64,000 nt of DNA from Desulfobacterium sp. (GTDB lineage Bacteria > Desulfobacterota > Desulfobacteria > Desulfobacterales > Desulfobacteraceae): NCBI GenBank assembly GCA_016342325.1, contig JAEINR010000007.1, positions 1 to 64,000 of the forward strand. The letters are read 5' to 3'. The position numbers and the translations under genes are program-made. Positions 28,816 to 37,744 of the stretch are shown here, in pieces. The first letter of the stretch is position 1, and the number at the start of each line of letters is the position of its first letter. The notes beneath the pieces were generated by a model that saw only the letters and a program-made list of their open reading frames with translations, searched no databases and was not told the DNA's origin.

Positions 28816-30761
28816 TACTTTGCCCTCTTTGTTGCTTCCAACCTTGCCTTGAGCCTCGGAAAATCCGAGAGATTGGTGTGGGGAAGAAAAAGGGCCCCCA
28901 TGTAGTGATCCATGTAAGAGGGGGTCTCGGCAAGTTCGAAGTTGGTCATCATCTTGACCACCTCACCCACATCCCTTCTCAGCCGGTTGGTAAAGGAACT
29001 CATCTTGGCTCCCAGCAGGGAGCTGTTGCCAAGATAGGTGACCCGTTCAGGATCGGTTTCCGGAAGCAGGCCGATGGTCATGGCTTTTTCAAGGTCGATG
29101 TATGAACCAAAACCGCCGGCAAGGATCACCTCCTCGATATCGTTGATGGTGAGTCCCACCTCCTCGAGCAGGGTCTGGGCTCCGGAGTACATGGCGCCCT
29201 TGGCCCGGATCAGGTTATCAATGTCAAGTTCGTTAATGGAGATGTCCCGATCAATCTGGGTGGCATCCTTCCGCACCAGCACATACTCCCAGACATCTTC
29301 CCGCTTACGGATCCTGTCAGTGGAAAGGGTCCGGTCGAACTTTCCCCGGTTGTCAATCACCCCTATCTCAAAGAGCCGTGCAACAATGGTGATGAGGCCG
29401 GACCCGCAGATTCCCTTGGGCCGGACATTGCCGATGGTCATGATCATGGGTTCAAGGGTCCCGGGATCAATGGAAAAGTCCTCAATGGCCCCCTTTGAGG
29501 CCCGCATGCCGAAGGTGACGCCTCCGCCCTCAAATGCCGGGCCTGCCGAGCATGCGGTGCAGGCCATCCAGTCCTTGTTGCCGATGACAATCTCGGCATT
29601 GGTGCCAATATCCATGAACAGGGTGAGCTTGTCGGTTCGGTACATACCCGATCCCATGACCCCTGCCACGATATCCCCCCCCACATAGCTTGATACCCCG
29701 GGATAGACCAGGGCAATACTGTGCCCGGCAAGGTCAATGCCGACTTCAGATGCAGGAAACGGGGGATAGAGAATCGAGGCCGGCACATAGGGCGCCCGCC
29801 GGATGTAGGTGGGATTAATCCTGAGGAGAAGCTGGGTCATGGTGGAGTTGCCGGCCAGGGTGATGGTGGTGATCTCGTTCCTTGAGATGCCAGCCTTTGA
29901 AATGATCTTTCCAAGGACCTTGTTGATGGTTTCCACCACCTTTTTCTGGAGAATCTCAAGGCCGTCCTTCTTTTCCGAGAACACGATCCTTGAAATCACA
30001 TCCTCACCGTAGCTGATCTGGCCGTTGAAATCGCCATAGCTTGAGAGGACTTCACCCGTATGCAGGTCAAGGACCTCGCCATAGATGGTGGTGGTTCCGA
30101 TATCCATGGCAACGGCAAAATTCCTGTCCGTGGTGTCACCGGGTTCGATGTGGACAATCTGGTTCTTTCCATCCTTGCGCACCGGCCGGACAATGGTGGC
30201 CGTCACCTTGAAGTTTCCCTCCCTCAACAGGTCGGGAATGGTGCGCATCACATTGAGATCGGTGACAAGGCGGTGCTCACCGTGCTCCATCTTAAGATGG
30301 TGGAGCAGGCGTGTCACATCGGCAATGTTGTCCTGGGCCGTGGGTTCGGGCAAGACCAGGTACTTTTTTTCCACCGGAGGGATGAAGAGCCCCTGCTCCT
30401 TGAGCGCGTTCAGGTCAAACCCTTTGATCCGGGCCGTATGGCGGGGAGAGGCCTGGAGGTTCAGGACACTTGCGTCCACATCCGACTCCACGGGAATCCG
30501 CACCACAAGGTCGGAACGGACCGTGGCAAGGCAGGCCAGGCGGTATCCCTGTTCTATGTCCTCGGGAGATAGCCGCTCCGAAAGCCCTTCTTCAACCTCC
30601 CCCTGTTCGATAATGACCCTGCATTTGCCGCAGACACCCTCACCGCCACAGGAGGCATTGACATGAACCCCCGCCTCCATGGCAGCCCGGATAAGATTTT
30701 CGCCTTCAGCGACCTTGATCTTCCTGTCATGGGGCAGGAAGGTAATAGTATGGTTCTCCAT
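28815..30761 (-). CDS. Reductive activator of corrinoid proteins (RACo/RamA-like, 2Fe-2S)
   Basis: The 648-residue protein has an N-terminal plant-type [2Fe-2S] ferredoxin domain with CGGEGVCGKC and a later CLATV (Cys39, 44, 47, 76). A linker to about 215 and an ASKHA/DUF4445 ATPase domain (MDIGTTTIYGEV, LAGNSTMTQLLL, FMDIGTNAEIVIG, GICGSGLI) follow. RACo/RamA-type proteins reactivate oxidised corrinoid methyl carriers, which suits an organism with the acetyl-CoA pathway or corrinoid methyltransferases. The partner corrinoid protein is not in this window. Confidence 0.88.
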   Translation of the reverse strand: MENHTITFLPHDRKIKVAEGENLIRAAMEAGVHVNASCGGEGVCGKCRVIIEQGEVEEGLSERLSPEDIEQGYRLACLATVRSDLVVRIPVESDVDASVLNLQASPRHTARIKGFDLNALKEQGLFIPPVEKKYLVLPEPTAQDNIADVTRLLHHLKMEHGEHRLVTDLNVMRTIPDLLREGNFKVTATIVRPVRKDGKNQIVHIEPGDTTDRNFAVAMDIGTTTIYGEVLDLHTGEVLSSYGDFNGQISYGEDVISRIVFSEKKDGLEILQKKVVETINKVLGKIISKAGISRNEITTITLAGNSTMTQLLLRINPTYIRRAPYVPASILYPPFPASEVGIDLAGHSIALVYPGVSSYVGGDIVAGVMGSGMYRTDKLTLFMDIGTNAEIVIGNKDWMACTACSAGPAFEGGGVTFGMRASKGAIEDFSIDPGTLEPMIMTIGNVRPKGICGSGLITIVARLFEIGVIDNRGKFDRTLSTDRIRKREDVWEYVLVRKDATQIDRDISINELDIDNLIRAKGAMYSGAQTLLEEVGLTINDIEEVILAGGFGSYIDLEKAMTIGLLPETDPERVTYLGNSSLLGAKMSSFTNRLRRDVGEVVKMMTNFELAETPSYMDHYMGALFLPHTNLSDFPRLKARLEATKRAK

Positions 30762-30808
30762 CCGATCTCCTCTCCCGCCCCAGGTATCGTTGCCAACAGC
30801 GCCGATGT

Positions 30809-32320
30809 TCAGGAAGCTGCCGATTCCACGAGCCTGCCCAAATTGGATGCAAGGTTTAAAAGGCTTTCTGCACTTTTATCCACCAAGGTGGTATTGTCCC
30901 TTACATCATCGGCAGTCTGATCCACCTCAGCTATATGGCGGGAAACACTCTTCATATTATCGTTGTTTTCATCCAGCATCCTCGACACTTCGAAAAAACC
31001 CGAGGATACTTCACCAATATTCTTGGACACCTCTTCAAATGCAACTGACTGCTCCTCAACTGCGGCAGCAATGGAACCCACCCTTTGGTTGGCATCCAGC
31101 ACCACCTTGGAAATCTTGGAGATCTCCAAGGATGAGGCAGCAGTCGATTGCTGTATTTCCATCACCTGACTCGTAATCTCATCGGCGGAACTTGCGGTCT
31201 GAACCGCCAGCTCCTTGATCTCGGTGGCGACCACGGCAAACCCCTTACCGGCCTCCCCTGCCCTTGCGGCCTCGATGGTAGCATTCAGGGCAAGCAGATT
31301 GATCTGCCCTGAGATATCACCAATGACTTCTGTGATGGCCGTGATGGCCCTGGCAGACTCACCCAGTTCATCCATCCTGGCAGTGGCGGTTTCACTCTGG
31401 GTCAACGCCTCTTCCGTAACCGCCCGGGTCTGTTCGCTGCTCTTTGCAATCTCGTTGATGGTGGCAGCCATCTGCTGGGCAGCTGCGGCGATATTGTCAA
31501 AATTTTCCGTTGCCTGGCCCATGACCGAAACCACGGCCCCGGAGTTATTATCCACCTGATTGGCAAAGCCCAGAATCTCCTTGAGTTTCCGGCTCATATG
31601 CGAGGCTTTTTCCGTCATTTCACCGGAAACCCCGGACAGATCCTGGGATGAGCGGTTGAGATTCTCAGCATTGTCATGGGTTCCCTTAAAAACCGCCTCC
31701 ATTTTTTGGGTGTGGACAAAGATCCGTTCACTGTTTTTAACATTATCCCAATACCACAGGTAGTTATCCTTTGCCATCCTGATGAACATGAACCCGGAAA
31801 AAATAGTGATAATGGAAATCCCAATGGCCTGGCTTGTCCCGGTGATAAATCCCCAAGCAGCAACAGGGACCAGCATGACCAGGATAAAGCCCCGGGCGAC
31901 GGAAAGCCGCGGAGCAAGGGAGCTTGTGGAACCTGCAGCAATGCCGCAGACAATAATCTGGGTAAACATAAAAGGCCATTCCATTCCGTAGTAATGGGCC
32001 ACCATATAAGTAAATCCTCCCCACAGGGCTCCTGACAGGTAATTTGAAACCGTCAGTGTTGAATTCCAAATTTCAGGTGCGGAATCATATCGGGCCGGAA
32101 CCCTTTTGGCAAGGACCATTCTCAGGGAGGATACAAAAAATATCAGACCTCCGAAAACCATTACCTGTACAGGGTAATCGCTCTTCATGGGGGTGGCAAC
32201 TGCTAAAAAGAAAAACAGAAAAAAATGGGCCAAAACAGAGGTACGGGATCGCCTTGCAAGCTCCAGAGTCGCCTCTTTCTTGTACTTCTCGATGAGCCGG
32301 GGGTCAACAACCTTTTCCAT
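30809..32320 (-). CDS. Methyl-accepting chemotaxis protein with 6-TM sensor
   Basis: The product of about 503 residues has around six hydrophobic segments in residues 25-185, in place of a periplasmic ligand domain. A cytoplasmic signalling domain follows, with the conserved hairpin tip [20 protein letters not shown] near residue 350. No HAMP domain is obvious, and no CheR-tethering pentapeptide is seen. The ATG at 32318-32320 has AAGGAG eight bases ahead; the frame's ten extra codons upstream are unlikely to be used. The multi-TM input suggests a membrane or lipid-linked signal, but the ligand is unknown. Confidence 0.88.
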   Translation of the reverse strand: MEKVVDPRLIEKYKKEATLELARRSRTSVLAHFFLFFFLAVATPMKSDYPVQVMVFGGLIFFVSSLRMVLAKRVPARYDSAPEIWNSTLTVSNYLSGALWGGFTYMVAHYYGMEWPFMFTQIIVCGIAAGSTSSLAPRLSVARGFILVMLVPVAAWGFITGTSQAIGISIITIFSGFMFIRMAKDNYLWYWDNVKNSERIFVHTQKMEAVFKGTHDNAENLNRSSQDLSGVSGEMTEKASHMSRKLKEILGFANQVDNNSGAVVSVMGQATENFDNIAAAAQQMAATINEIAKSSEQTRAVTEEALTQSETATARMDELGESARAITAITEVIGDISGQINLLALNATIEAARAGEAGKGFAVVATEIKELAVQTASSADEITSQVMEIQQSTAASSLEISKISKVVLDANQRVGSIAAAVEEQSVAFEEVSKNIGEVSSGFFEVSRMLDENNDNMKSVSRHIAEVDQTADDVRDNTTLVDKSAESLLNLASNLGRLVESAAS

Positions 32321-32446
32321 AGCTATAACTCCTTTTCCTATATTTAACACAAGTTACCTACAAGAACACTGGTCATGTGTATTCTTTATAGATAACGCTG
32401 TCAAGTATAATAACTATTTCAACGGTTTGACCGGTATATACAGCAG

Positions 32447-32473
32447 AAAAGCCCCTGGACGTCAGGGGCTTTT
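32447..32473 (-). terminator. Rho-independent terminator of ald
   Basis: The hairpin aaaagcccctg-gacgt-caggggctttt has an 11-bp stem with A/T tracts at both ends. It is 24 bases past the ald stop codon on the minus strand. It may also stop transcripts entering from the other side. Confidence 0.85.
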
Positions 32474-32497
32474 CCCATCAGATGAGTATCGCTTTTA

Positions 32498-33616
32498 TCA
32501 GTCTTTTATGAATGTCTCCACGGACGTGTAGTCAAGTCCAAAGGCATCTGCCACCGCCTTGAAAGTGACCTTGCCCTTGATGACATTGGCGCCCGGCCGA
32601 ATCTCAAGGTTCTCCGCCATGGCCCGCTTCCACCCCTTGTTGGCAATTTCCAAGGCATAGGAAAGGGTTGCGTTGGTCAAGGCCAGGGTCGAGGTCCTTG
32701 CAACGGCACCCGGCATGTTGGCCACACAGTAATGGACCACGCCATCGACCACAAAGGTGGGATCGTCATGGGTCGTGGGCCTTGAGGTTTCAAAACAACC
32801 GCCCTGGTCGATGGCGACATCCACGATGACGGCCCCGGGTTTCATGGTCTTGAGCATCTCCCGGGTCAGCAGCTTGGGCGCCCTGGCTCCCGCGACAAGC
32901 ACGGCACCGATCACCACATGGGCCCGGGCCACGAGCTCCCGCAAAACTGCCGGGTTGGACATCAACGGAAAACAGTTGGCCGGCATCACGTCGTCAAGGT
33001 AGCGCAGCCGGTCAAGGTTGTAGTCAAGGATATAGACCTTTGCCCCGAGTCCGCAAGCCATCTTGGCAGCATTGATCCCCACCACGCCACCGCCGATGAC
33101 CACCACGGTGGCTGGCTCAACACCGGTGACGCCGCCAAAAAGGATGCCCATCCCCCCCTGGGGCATCTCAAGGTATTTGGCTCCCTCCTGGGCGGCCATG
33201 CGGCCGGCCACCTCGCTCATGGGAACCAGCAAGGGCAGGGAGCCGTCTGGTTTTTCGATGGTTTCGTAGGCGATGCCCACGCAACGGCTCTTGACCAGGG
33301 CCCGGGTCTGGGCTTCGTCCGCCGCCAGGTGAAGGTAGGTAAAAACGATCTGATCCTCACGGATGAGATCGTATTCAGAGGGCTGGGGCTCCTTGACATG
33401 CATGACCATTCCGGCCTTCTGGTAGATCTCCCCGGGGGTATCAACCATGGTGGCGCCAGCCGCCTGATAGTCTGAATCCGGGTATCCGCTGCCTTCTCCC
33501 GCTCCTTTCTCCACGAGGAGTTCATGGCCGTTTTCGACCATGGCAATGACCCCGGCCGGCGTCATGCAAACCCGTTTTTCTGCAACCTTGATCTCCTTTA
33601 AAATTCCAACAATCAT
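32498..33616 (-). CDS. ald: Alanine dehydrogenase
   Basis: The 372-residue enzyme interconverts pyruvate, ammonia and L-alanine with NAD(H). It has the N-terminal MIVGILKEIKVAEKRVCMTPAGV with the substrate Arg and Lys region, a Rossmann motif VVIGGGVVGINAAKMA near residue 170, and the late PGAVARTSTLALTNATL segment. It is full length. It lies divergent to the lactate operon, so both genes meet at pyruvate. A terminator follows. Confidence 0.96.
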   Translation of the reverse strand: MIVGILKEIKVAEKRVCMTPAGVIAMVENGHELLVEKGAGEGSGYPDSDYQAAGATMVDTPGEIYQKAGMVMHVKEPQPSEYDLIREDQIVFTYLHLAADEAQTRALVKSRCVGIAYETIEKPDGSLPLLVPMSEVAGRMAAQEGAKYLEMPQGGMGILFGGVTGVEPATVVVIGGGVVGINAAKMACGLGAKVYILDYNLDRLRYLDDVMPANCFPLMSNPAVLRELVARAHVVIGAVLVAGARAPKLLTREMLKTMKPGAVIVDVAIDQGGCFETSRPTTHDDPTFVVDGVVHYCVANMPGAVARTSTLALTNATLSYALEIANKGWKRAMAENLEIRPGANVIKGKVTFKAVADAFGLDYTSVETFIKD

Positions 33617-33978
33617 CGTAAACCTCCAGTTGTTTTAATTGATTAGGACAAATTTTACAACGCTCCCCTGACAACGCCTCCGTGGATTGAAACCAGGTGA
33701 TTTAAGACGATCATAAGCAGACACGCTTCTTTGGTAAGAATAAGGCGGTTACGCCATCGTAATTGTGATGGGTACCCCCATTGAACCACGTTTTTTTCCA
33801 GGGTTCAACCCCGGGAGACGATAAAAAAACGGTTCATTTAACAAGGATCATGAAATTTCATTGGCAAAAACTTGTTTTTTGTTTAAAAAAGAGTAGTTTT
33901 TATATTTAATGATCAATCACAAATTGATCTCAAAGATTACGATACGCTAATGTTGAAATATAATGAAGGGGAAGGGTA
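33617..33978. other. Divergent intergenic region between ald and lactate operon
   Basis: About 360 bases without a gene. The left end holds the GAGG ribosome site of ald. The part next to the lactate genes is AT-rich (from about 33860 on), as expected for promoters and regulator sites. I find no clear -35/-10 pair or riboswitch. Short hyphenated repeats such as gttcaaccccgggagac are not convincing operators. Confidence 0.5.
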
Positions 33979-35409
33979 ATGGAAAAAATTGATGTACCCA
34001 GGCTTATAAGCATTGTTGGAGAAAAAAATGTAAAGACGGATCCGGCAGACCTCTACGTCTACGGCTCAGACGCCTCCGTTCATTCTGCCAGACCCTGGGT
34101 GGTGGTCAGACCGGAGAATACGGAGCAGGTCCAGGCGATCATGGCTTTTGCAAACCAAGGAAAGATTCCCGTCGTCACCCGGGGCGGTGGTTCTGGCATG
34201 TGCGGACAGACCGTGCCGGTCAAGGGCGGCATCACCCTGGACATGAAACGGATGAACCAAATCCTTGAAATCAACCCCTCGGATGTCTTTTGCCGGGTTC
34301 AGCCGGGCGTGGTGGATGACGACCTGAACCACGCACTCAAACCCTTTGGCGTCTTCTATCCCCCCACCCCTGCCTCAAGCAGGATCGCCACCATCGGCGG
34401 GGAAATCGGAAACAACGCAAGCGGGGTCCGTTCTGTGAAATACGGGGCGACCCGGGACAGCGTCCTTGGAATGAAGGTGGTGCTGCCGGACGGAAGCCTT
34501 GTCACCCTTGGGGCAAGGACACGGGTCGAGGCCACAGGCTACCAACTCCACAAGCTCATCGTGGGATCCGAGGGAACCCTCGGCGTCGTGGTTGAAGCCA
34601 CCCTAAGCTTTGTGCCCATCCCGAAATTCAGATGCCTTGGCATGGCCAACTTCGACCGACTCGAGGATGCAGGTGCCGCCATTGCCGACATCATGGCCAG
34701 CGGGGTGGTGCCCTCCATGCTGGAACTGGTTGACAGCGTCGCCATCAAGGCCGTTAACAAGACCATGGATCTGGGCCTTCCCGAGGTGGAAGCCGTGCTT
34801 CTCTACGAGGCCGACGCAATGGTCAAGGAAGCTGTGGACCATGAGATCAACGCCATGCAAGAGGTGTGTAAAAAACACGGCGGCAAAGGGCTAACGAGCA
34901 GTTACGATGCCAAGGAACGGGCCAAGATCTTCATGGGCAGAAAAAAACTTTTCCCCGCCCTGTCAAAATTCAGCGACATTCTCTCAAGCACCTCCCTTGC
35001 CGATGACATGGCCGTTCCCTACTCCAAGATGGCCGAAACCGCAAGAACGATCCACGAGATAGCCAAGCGGAACAACATCATCATGACCGCCTACGGCCAT
35101 TGCGGCTCAGGCTGTATGCACACCAAGATCCTGATGGAACCCACCCGCCAGGACCAGTGGGAATCGGCCAGAAAAGCCGTCGCCGAAATCTACGAATATG
35201 TCCGTTCGGTCAAGGGAACCACCTCGGCGGAACACGGCATCGGCATCTCAAAGGCATCGGCCTTCAAGGCGGAGAAAAGCGACAGCCTCGACCTGATGCG
35301 GAACATCAAAAAGGCCTTTGATCCCAACAACATCCTCAATCCCGGCAAGCTGATGGACGCCCATGATGACTGGGTAACAGCAACGGACCTTAGATACACG
35401 ATTGCCTGA
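33979..35409 (+). CDS. FAD-binding D-lactate/2-hydroxyacid dehydrogenase (GlcD/LldD-type)
   Basis: The 476-residue flavoprotein of the vanillyl-alcohol oxidase/GlcD family has an FAD-binding PCMH domain at residues 35-215 (VTRGGGSGMCGQTVPV, GGEIGNNASGVRSVKYG). A substrate domain follows, with the C-terminal TTSAEHGIGISKA...FDPNNILNPGKL. Such enzymes oxidise D-lactate or glycolate and pass electrons to Fe-S partners. The start follows GGGGAAGGG. The next two genes encode a polyferredoxin/MvhD fusion and LarA, which points to lactate as substrate. Confidence 0.9.
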   Translation: MEKIDVPRLISIVGEKNVKTDPADLYVYGSDASVHSARPWVVVRPENTEQVQAIMAFANQGKIPVVTRGGGSGMCGQTVPVKGGITLDMKRMNQILEINPSDVFCRVQPGVVDDDLNHALKPFGVFYPPTPASSRIATIGGEIGNNASGVRSVKYGATRDSVLGMKVVLPDGSLVTLGARTRVEATGYQLHKLIVGSEGTLGVVVEATLSFVPIPKFRCLGMANFDRLEDAGAAIADIMASGVVPSMLELVDSVAIKAVNKTMDLGLPEVEAVLLYEADAMVKEAVDHEINAMQEVCKKHGGKGLTSSYDAKERAKIFMGRKKLFPALSKFSDILSSTSLADDMAVPYSKMAETARTIHEIAKRNNIIMTAYGHCGSGCMHTKILMEPTRQDQWESARKAVAEIYEYVRSVKGTTSAEHGIGISKASAFKAEKSDSLDLMRNIKKAFDPNNILNPGKLMDAHDDWVTATDLRYTIA

Positions 35410-35441
35410 CACTGACATTGAACGTAAATGGAGTCACACTG

Positions 35442-36386
35442 ATGGAAACACGACCCTTTGAAACAAAACACCTTGATAAATGGAAATCCAACCTTGACAG
35501 CTGTATCCGCTGCGGCTACTGCTACGAACATTGCCCGGTTTTCAAAGACACACGATGGGAATCCGATGCTCCTAGGGCTAAAATGATCATGATCTATGGG
35601 TTGCTCTCAGGCAAGCTTGAGCCTTCGACCTATATTTCCGACAAGCTCTCCTCCTGTTTTTACTGCCAGCGCTGCGTTGTCGCCTGCTCAAGCGGCGTGC
35701 CCCTGACCGATATCATCACGGACGCCAAACGGGACTTCCAGGGCACCGAGTTTGAAACCCCGGGCACAACCTCCGTCACCAACACGGACTGCGCCCTCTG
35801 CCTTGCCTGCGTCAGGGCCTGTCCCCATGAGGCAAGGGAATTCATCGAAGGCAAAATTTTCACCGACACGGTAAAGTGTCAAAGCTGCGGCGCCTGTGTG
35901 GATATCTGCCCCAACCAGGCAGTGGCCACCCACCTGAGCTACGGCACGGACCGCCCCTCCCTCAACCAGGAGGTCGCAACCTTTCTTGGCAAAGATAACG
36001 CCAAGGCCATCGTATTCGGCTGCAACTGGTCCTATTACCCGGATCTTCAATCCTCGGTCATGGACCCGACAGCGGATCCTGAGTACAAAATCCTGATCAA
36101 CATGTGCGGCGGCCGGCTGGAAAAACCCCTGCTGCTGGAACCGCTTCTCCAGAGCGCCTGGGGGGTCCTTGTGGCCTGCTGCCCGGACGGGGATTGCGAG
36201 CACGACGGTAATGTCAAGGCAAAGACCCATGTGACCGCCCTTCGACAACTTCTCAAAGAGATGGATATTGATGAGGACCGGATCCAGCTGGTGCAGGTCG
36301 CCCATGGTGACAAGACCGGATTCCAGGCCGCCATCGACACGTTCATGGAAACAGTAAACAAACTTGGACCCTTAAACCACCGATAA
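35442..36386 (+). CDS. Fe-S electron carrier fused to MvhD-like domain
   Basis: The 314-residue protein has three Cys-rich regions: CIRCGYCYEHCPVF (near 21-34), a CPV/CFYCQRCVVAC set (near 73-83) and two ferredoxin motifs (CALCLACVRACP and CQSCGACVDICP). Residues 190-310 form a MvhD/HdrD-like domain with FGCNWSYYP, NMCGG and CCPDGDCEHD. Its role would be to take electrons from the upstream flavoprotein dehydrogenase and hand them to an Hdr-type or other partner. The ATG is chosen because GGAG lies eight bases before it; the frame is open eight codons upstream. Confidence 0.85.
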   Translation: METRPFETKHLDKWKSNLDSCIRCGYCYEHCPVFKDTRWESDAPRAKMIMIYGLLSGKLEPSTYISDKLSSCFYCQRCVVACSSGVPLTDIITDAKRDFQGTEFETPGTTSVTNTDCALCLACVRACPHEAREFIEGKIFTDTVKCQSCGACVDICPNQAVATHLSYGTDRPSLNQEVATFLGKDNAKAIVFGCNWSYYPDLQSSVMDPTADPEYKILINMCGGRLEKPLLLEPLLQSAWGVLVACCPDGDCEHDGNVKAKTHVTALRQLLKEMDIDEDRIQLVQVAHGDKTGFQAAIDTFMETVNKLGPLNHR

Positions 36387-36396
36387 GGAAACGATC

Positions 36397-37641
36397 ATGC
36401 AGATAAATGTACCCTACGGAAAAGAGGGAGAAAAGACAGTAACCATCAGCGACCAGCTTGATACGCGCTTTCTTGAAGCCAACGAAGTGGATATCCAGGA
36501 TCCAGGAATGCTCCTTGACCAGGCAATGACCACCCCCTTCAGCAGCCCCAGCCTTACGGATTTTCTGGCGGATGCCAGGGATGTTCTGGTCATTGTCAAT
36601 GACGCCACCCGGCCCACCCCCACCAAACAGGTGATGGATGTCATCTACGACCAAATCGCCCATCTCCCGGTGAAGTTCATCATCGCCACGGGCGCCCACC
36701 GGGGCCCGAGCCCTGAAGAGTATCTCCAGATCTTTGGTGATCACTATGAAAAGATCAAGGACGACATCCTTGTCCATGATGCCAAAAAGTCAGAGGACAT
36801 GGTCTTTCTGGGCAAGAGTTCCAACGGAACCGAGATGCATGTCAACAAGGCCGGGGTGGACGCCCACAAGATCATCATCATCGGATCGGTGGAGCCCCAC
36901 TATTTTGCGGGCTACACCGGGGGCCGGAAATCCTTTCTGCCTGGGATCGCAGGGTTCGACACCATCGAGCAGAACCACAAGCTTGCGCTGGTTCCCGAAG
37001 CCCGGGCCCTGGCCCTGGAAGGCAACCCGGTCCATGAGGACATGGTGGACGCCCTGTCCGTTGTGAAAAAAGAGATCTTCGCCATCATGACAGTGCTGGA
37101 CAAAAACCACAGCATCTATGCCGTCACTGCAGGCGATATCCACGACTCCTTTATGGCGGCAACCCACAAGGCCAACGAGGTGTTTGCCGCCCCCATCAAA
37201 GAAAAGGCCGACATCGTGGTCTCCGTGGTCAAGTTCCCCGGGGACATCGATCTTTACCAGGCCCAAAAGGGCATCGACAACGCAAAGCTAGCTCTAAAGA
37301 AGAACGGTATCCTGATCCTGGTGGCCAAATGCCGCTGCGGCATCGGCGGCAAGGCCTTTGCCGATCTCCTGGGCAGCTGCGACACCCCCCAGGAGGTGCT
37401 GGACACCATTGAAAAAGGGTACAAGCTCGGCTACCACAAGGCCGCCAAGATGGCGGAGATCGGCATCTGGGCCGAGATGTGGGCCGTGACGGATGTGGAA
37501 CCCGAAACCATTGAAAAGCTCCTTATACGGCCCTTTGGCTCCCTCCAGGAAGCCCTGGACACGGCCATTGAAACCAAGGGAGATTCCGCAAAGATCCTCT
37601 TTCTTATGGACGGCGGCCTCACCGTTCCCATGGTCGATTAA
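36397..37641 (+). CDS. larA: LarA-type nickel-pincer lactate racemase
   Basis: The 414-residue protein has the LarA hallmarks: NDATRPTPTKQV near residue 67, TGAHRGPSPEEY with a catalytic His, and EPHYFAGYTGGRKSFLPG, whose His and Lys bind the pincer nucleotide cofactor. It interconverts L- and D-lactate, or in close relatives other 2-hydroxyacids. It follows a lactate-type dehydrogenase and Fe-S carrier, so both lactate enantiomers would be fed to one enzyme. The cofactor genes larB, larC and larE are not in this window. Confidence 0.88.
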   Translation: MQINVPYGKEGEKTVTISDQLDTRFLEANEVDIQDPGMLLDQAMTTPFSSPSLTDFLADARDVLVIVNDATRPTPTKQVMDVIYDQIAHLPVKFIIATGAHRGPSPEEYLQIFGDHYEKIKDDILVHDAKKSEDMVFLGKSSNGTEMHVNKAGVDAHKIIIIGSVEPHYFAGYTGGRKSFLPGIAGFDTIEQNHKLALVPEARALALEGNPVHEDMVDALSVVKKEIFAIMTVLDKNHSIYAVTAGDIHDSFMAATHKANEVFAAPIKEKADIVVSVVKFPGDIDLYQAQKGIDNAKLALKKNGILILVAKCRCGIGGKAFADLLGSCDTPQEVLDTIEKGYKLGYHKAAKMAEIGIWAEMWAVTDVEPETIEKLLIRPFGSLQEALDTAIETKGDSAKILFLMDGGLTVPMVD

Positions 37642-37650
37642 TCGTCAAAT

Positions 37651-37684
37651 CGGGGTCAGGTCTGCACTTTTGACACTGACCCCG
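37651..37684. repeat. Palindromic ggggtcag...ctgacccc element, possible terminator
   Basis: The nine-base arms cggggtcag and ctgaccccg surround a 16-base centre. It belongs to the dispersed repeat family and lies ten bases past the larA stop, facing the DUF262 gene. It could act as a terminator, but no T tract follows. Confidence 0.65.
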
Positions 37685-37744
37685 AAGCCTCCCTGGGAAT
37701 CACTCGTTTCATCCTCCAATTCATCCGTGTATAACTGAAAATAA

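Noticed and set aside
33855..33885. Sigma-54 promoter for the lactate operon (ttggcaaaaacttgtt)
   Set aside because: The spacing between GG and the -12 element is one base short and GC is GT.
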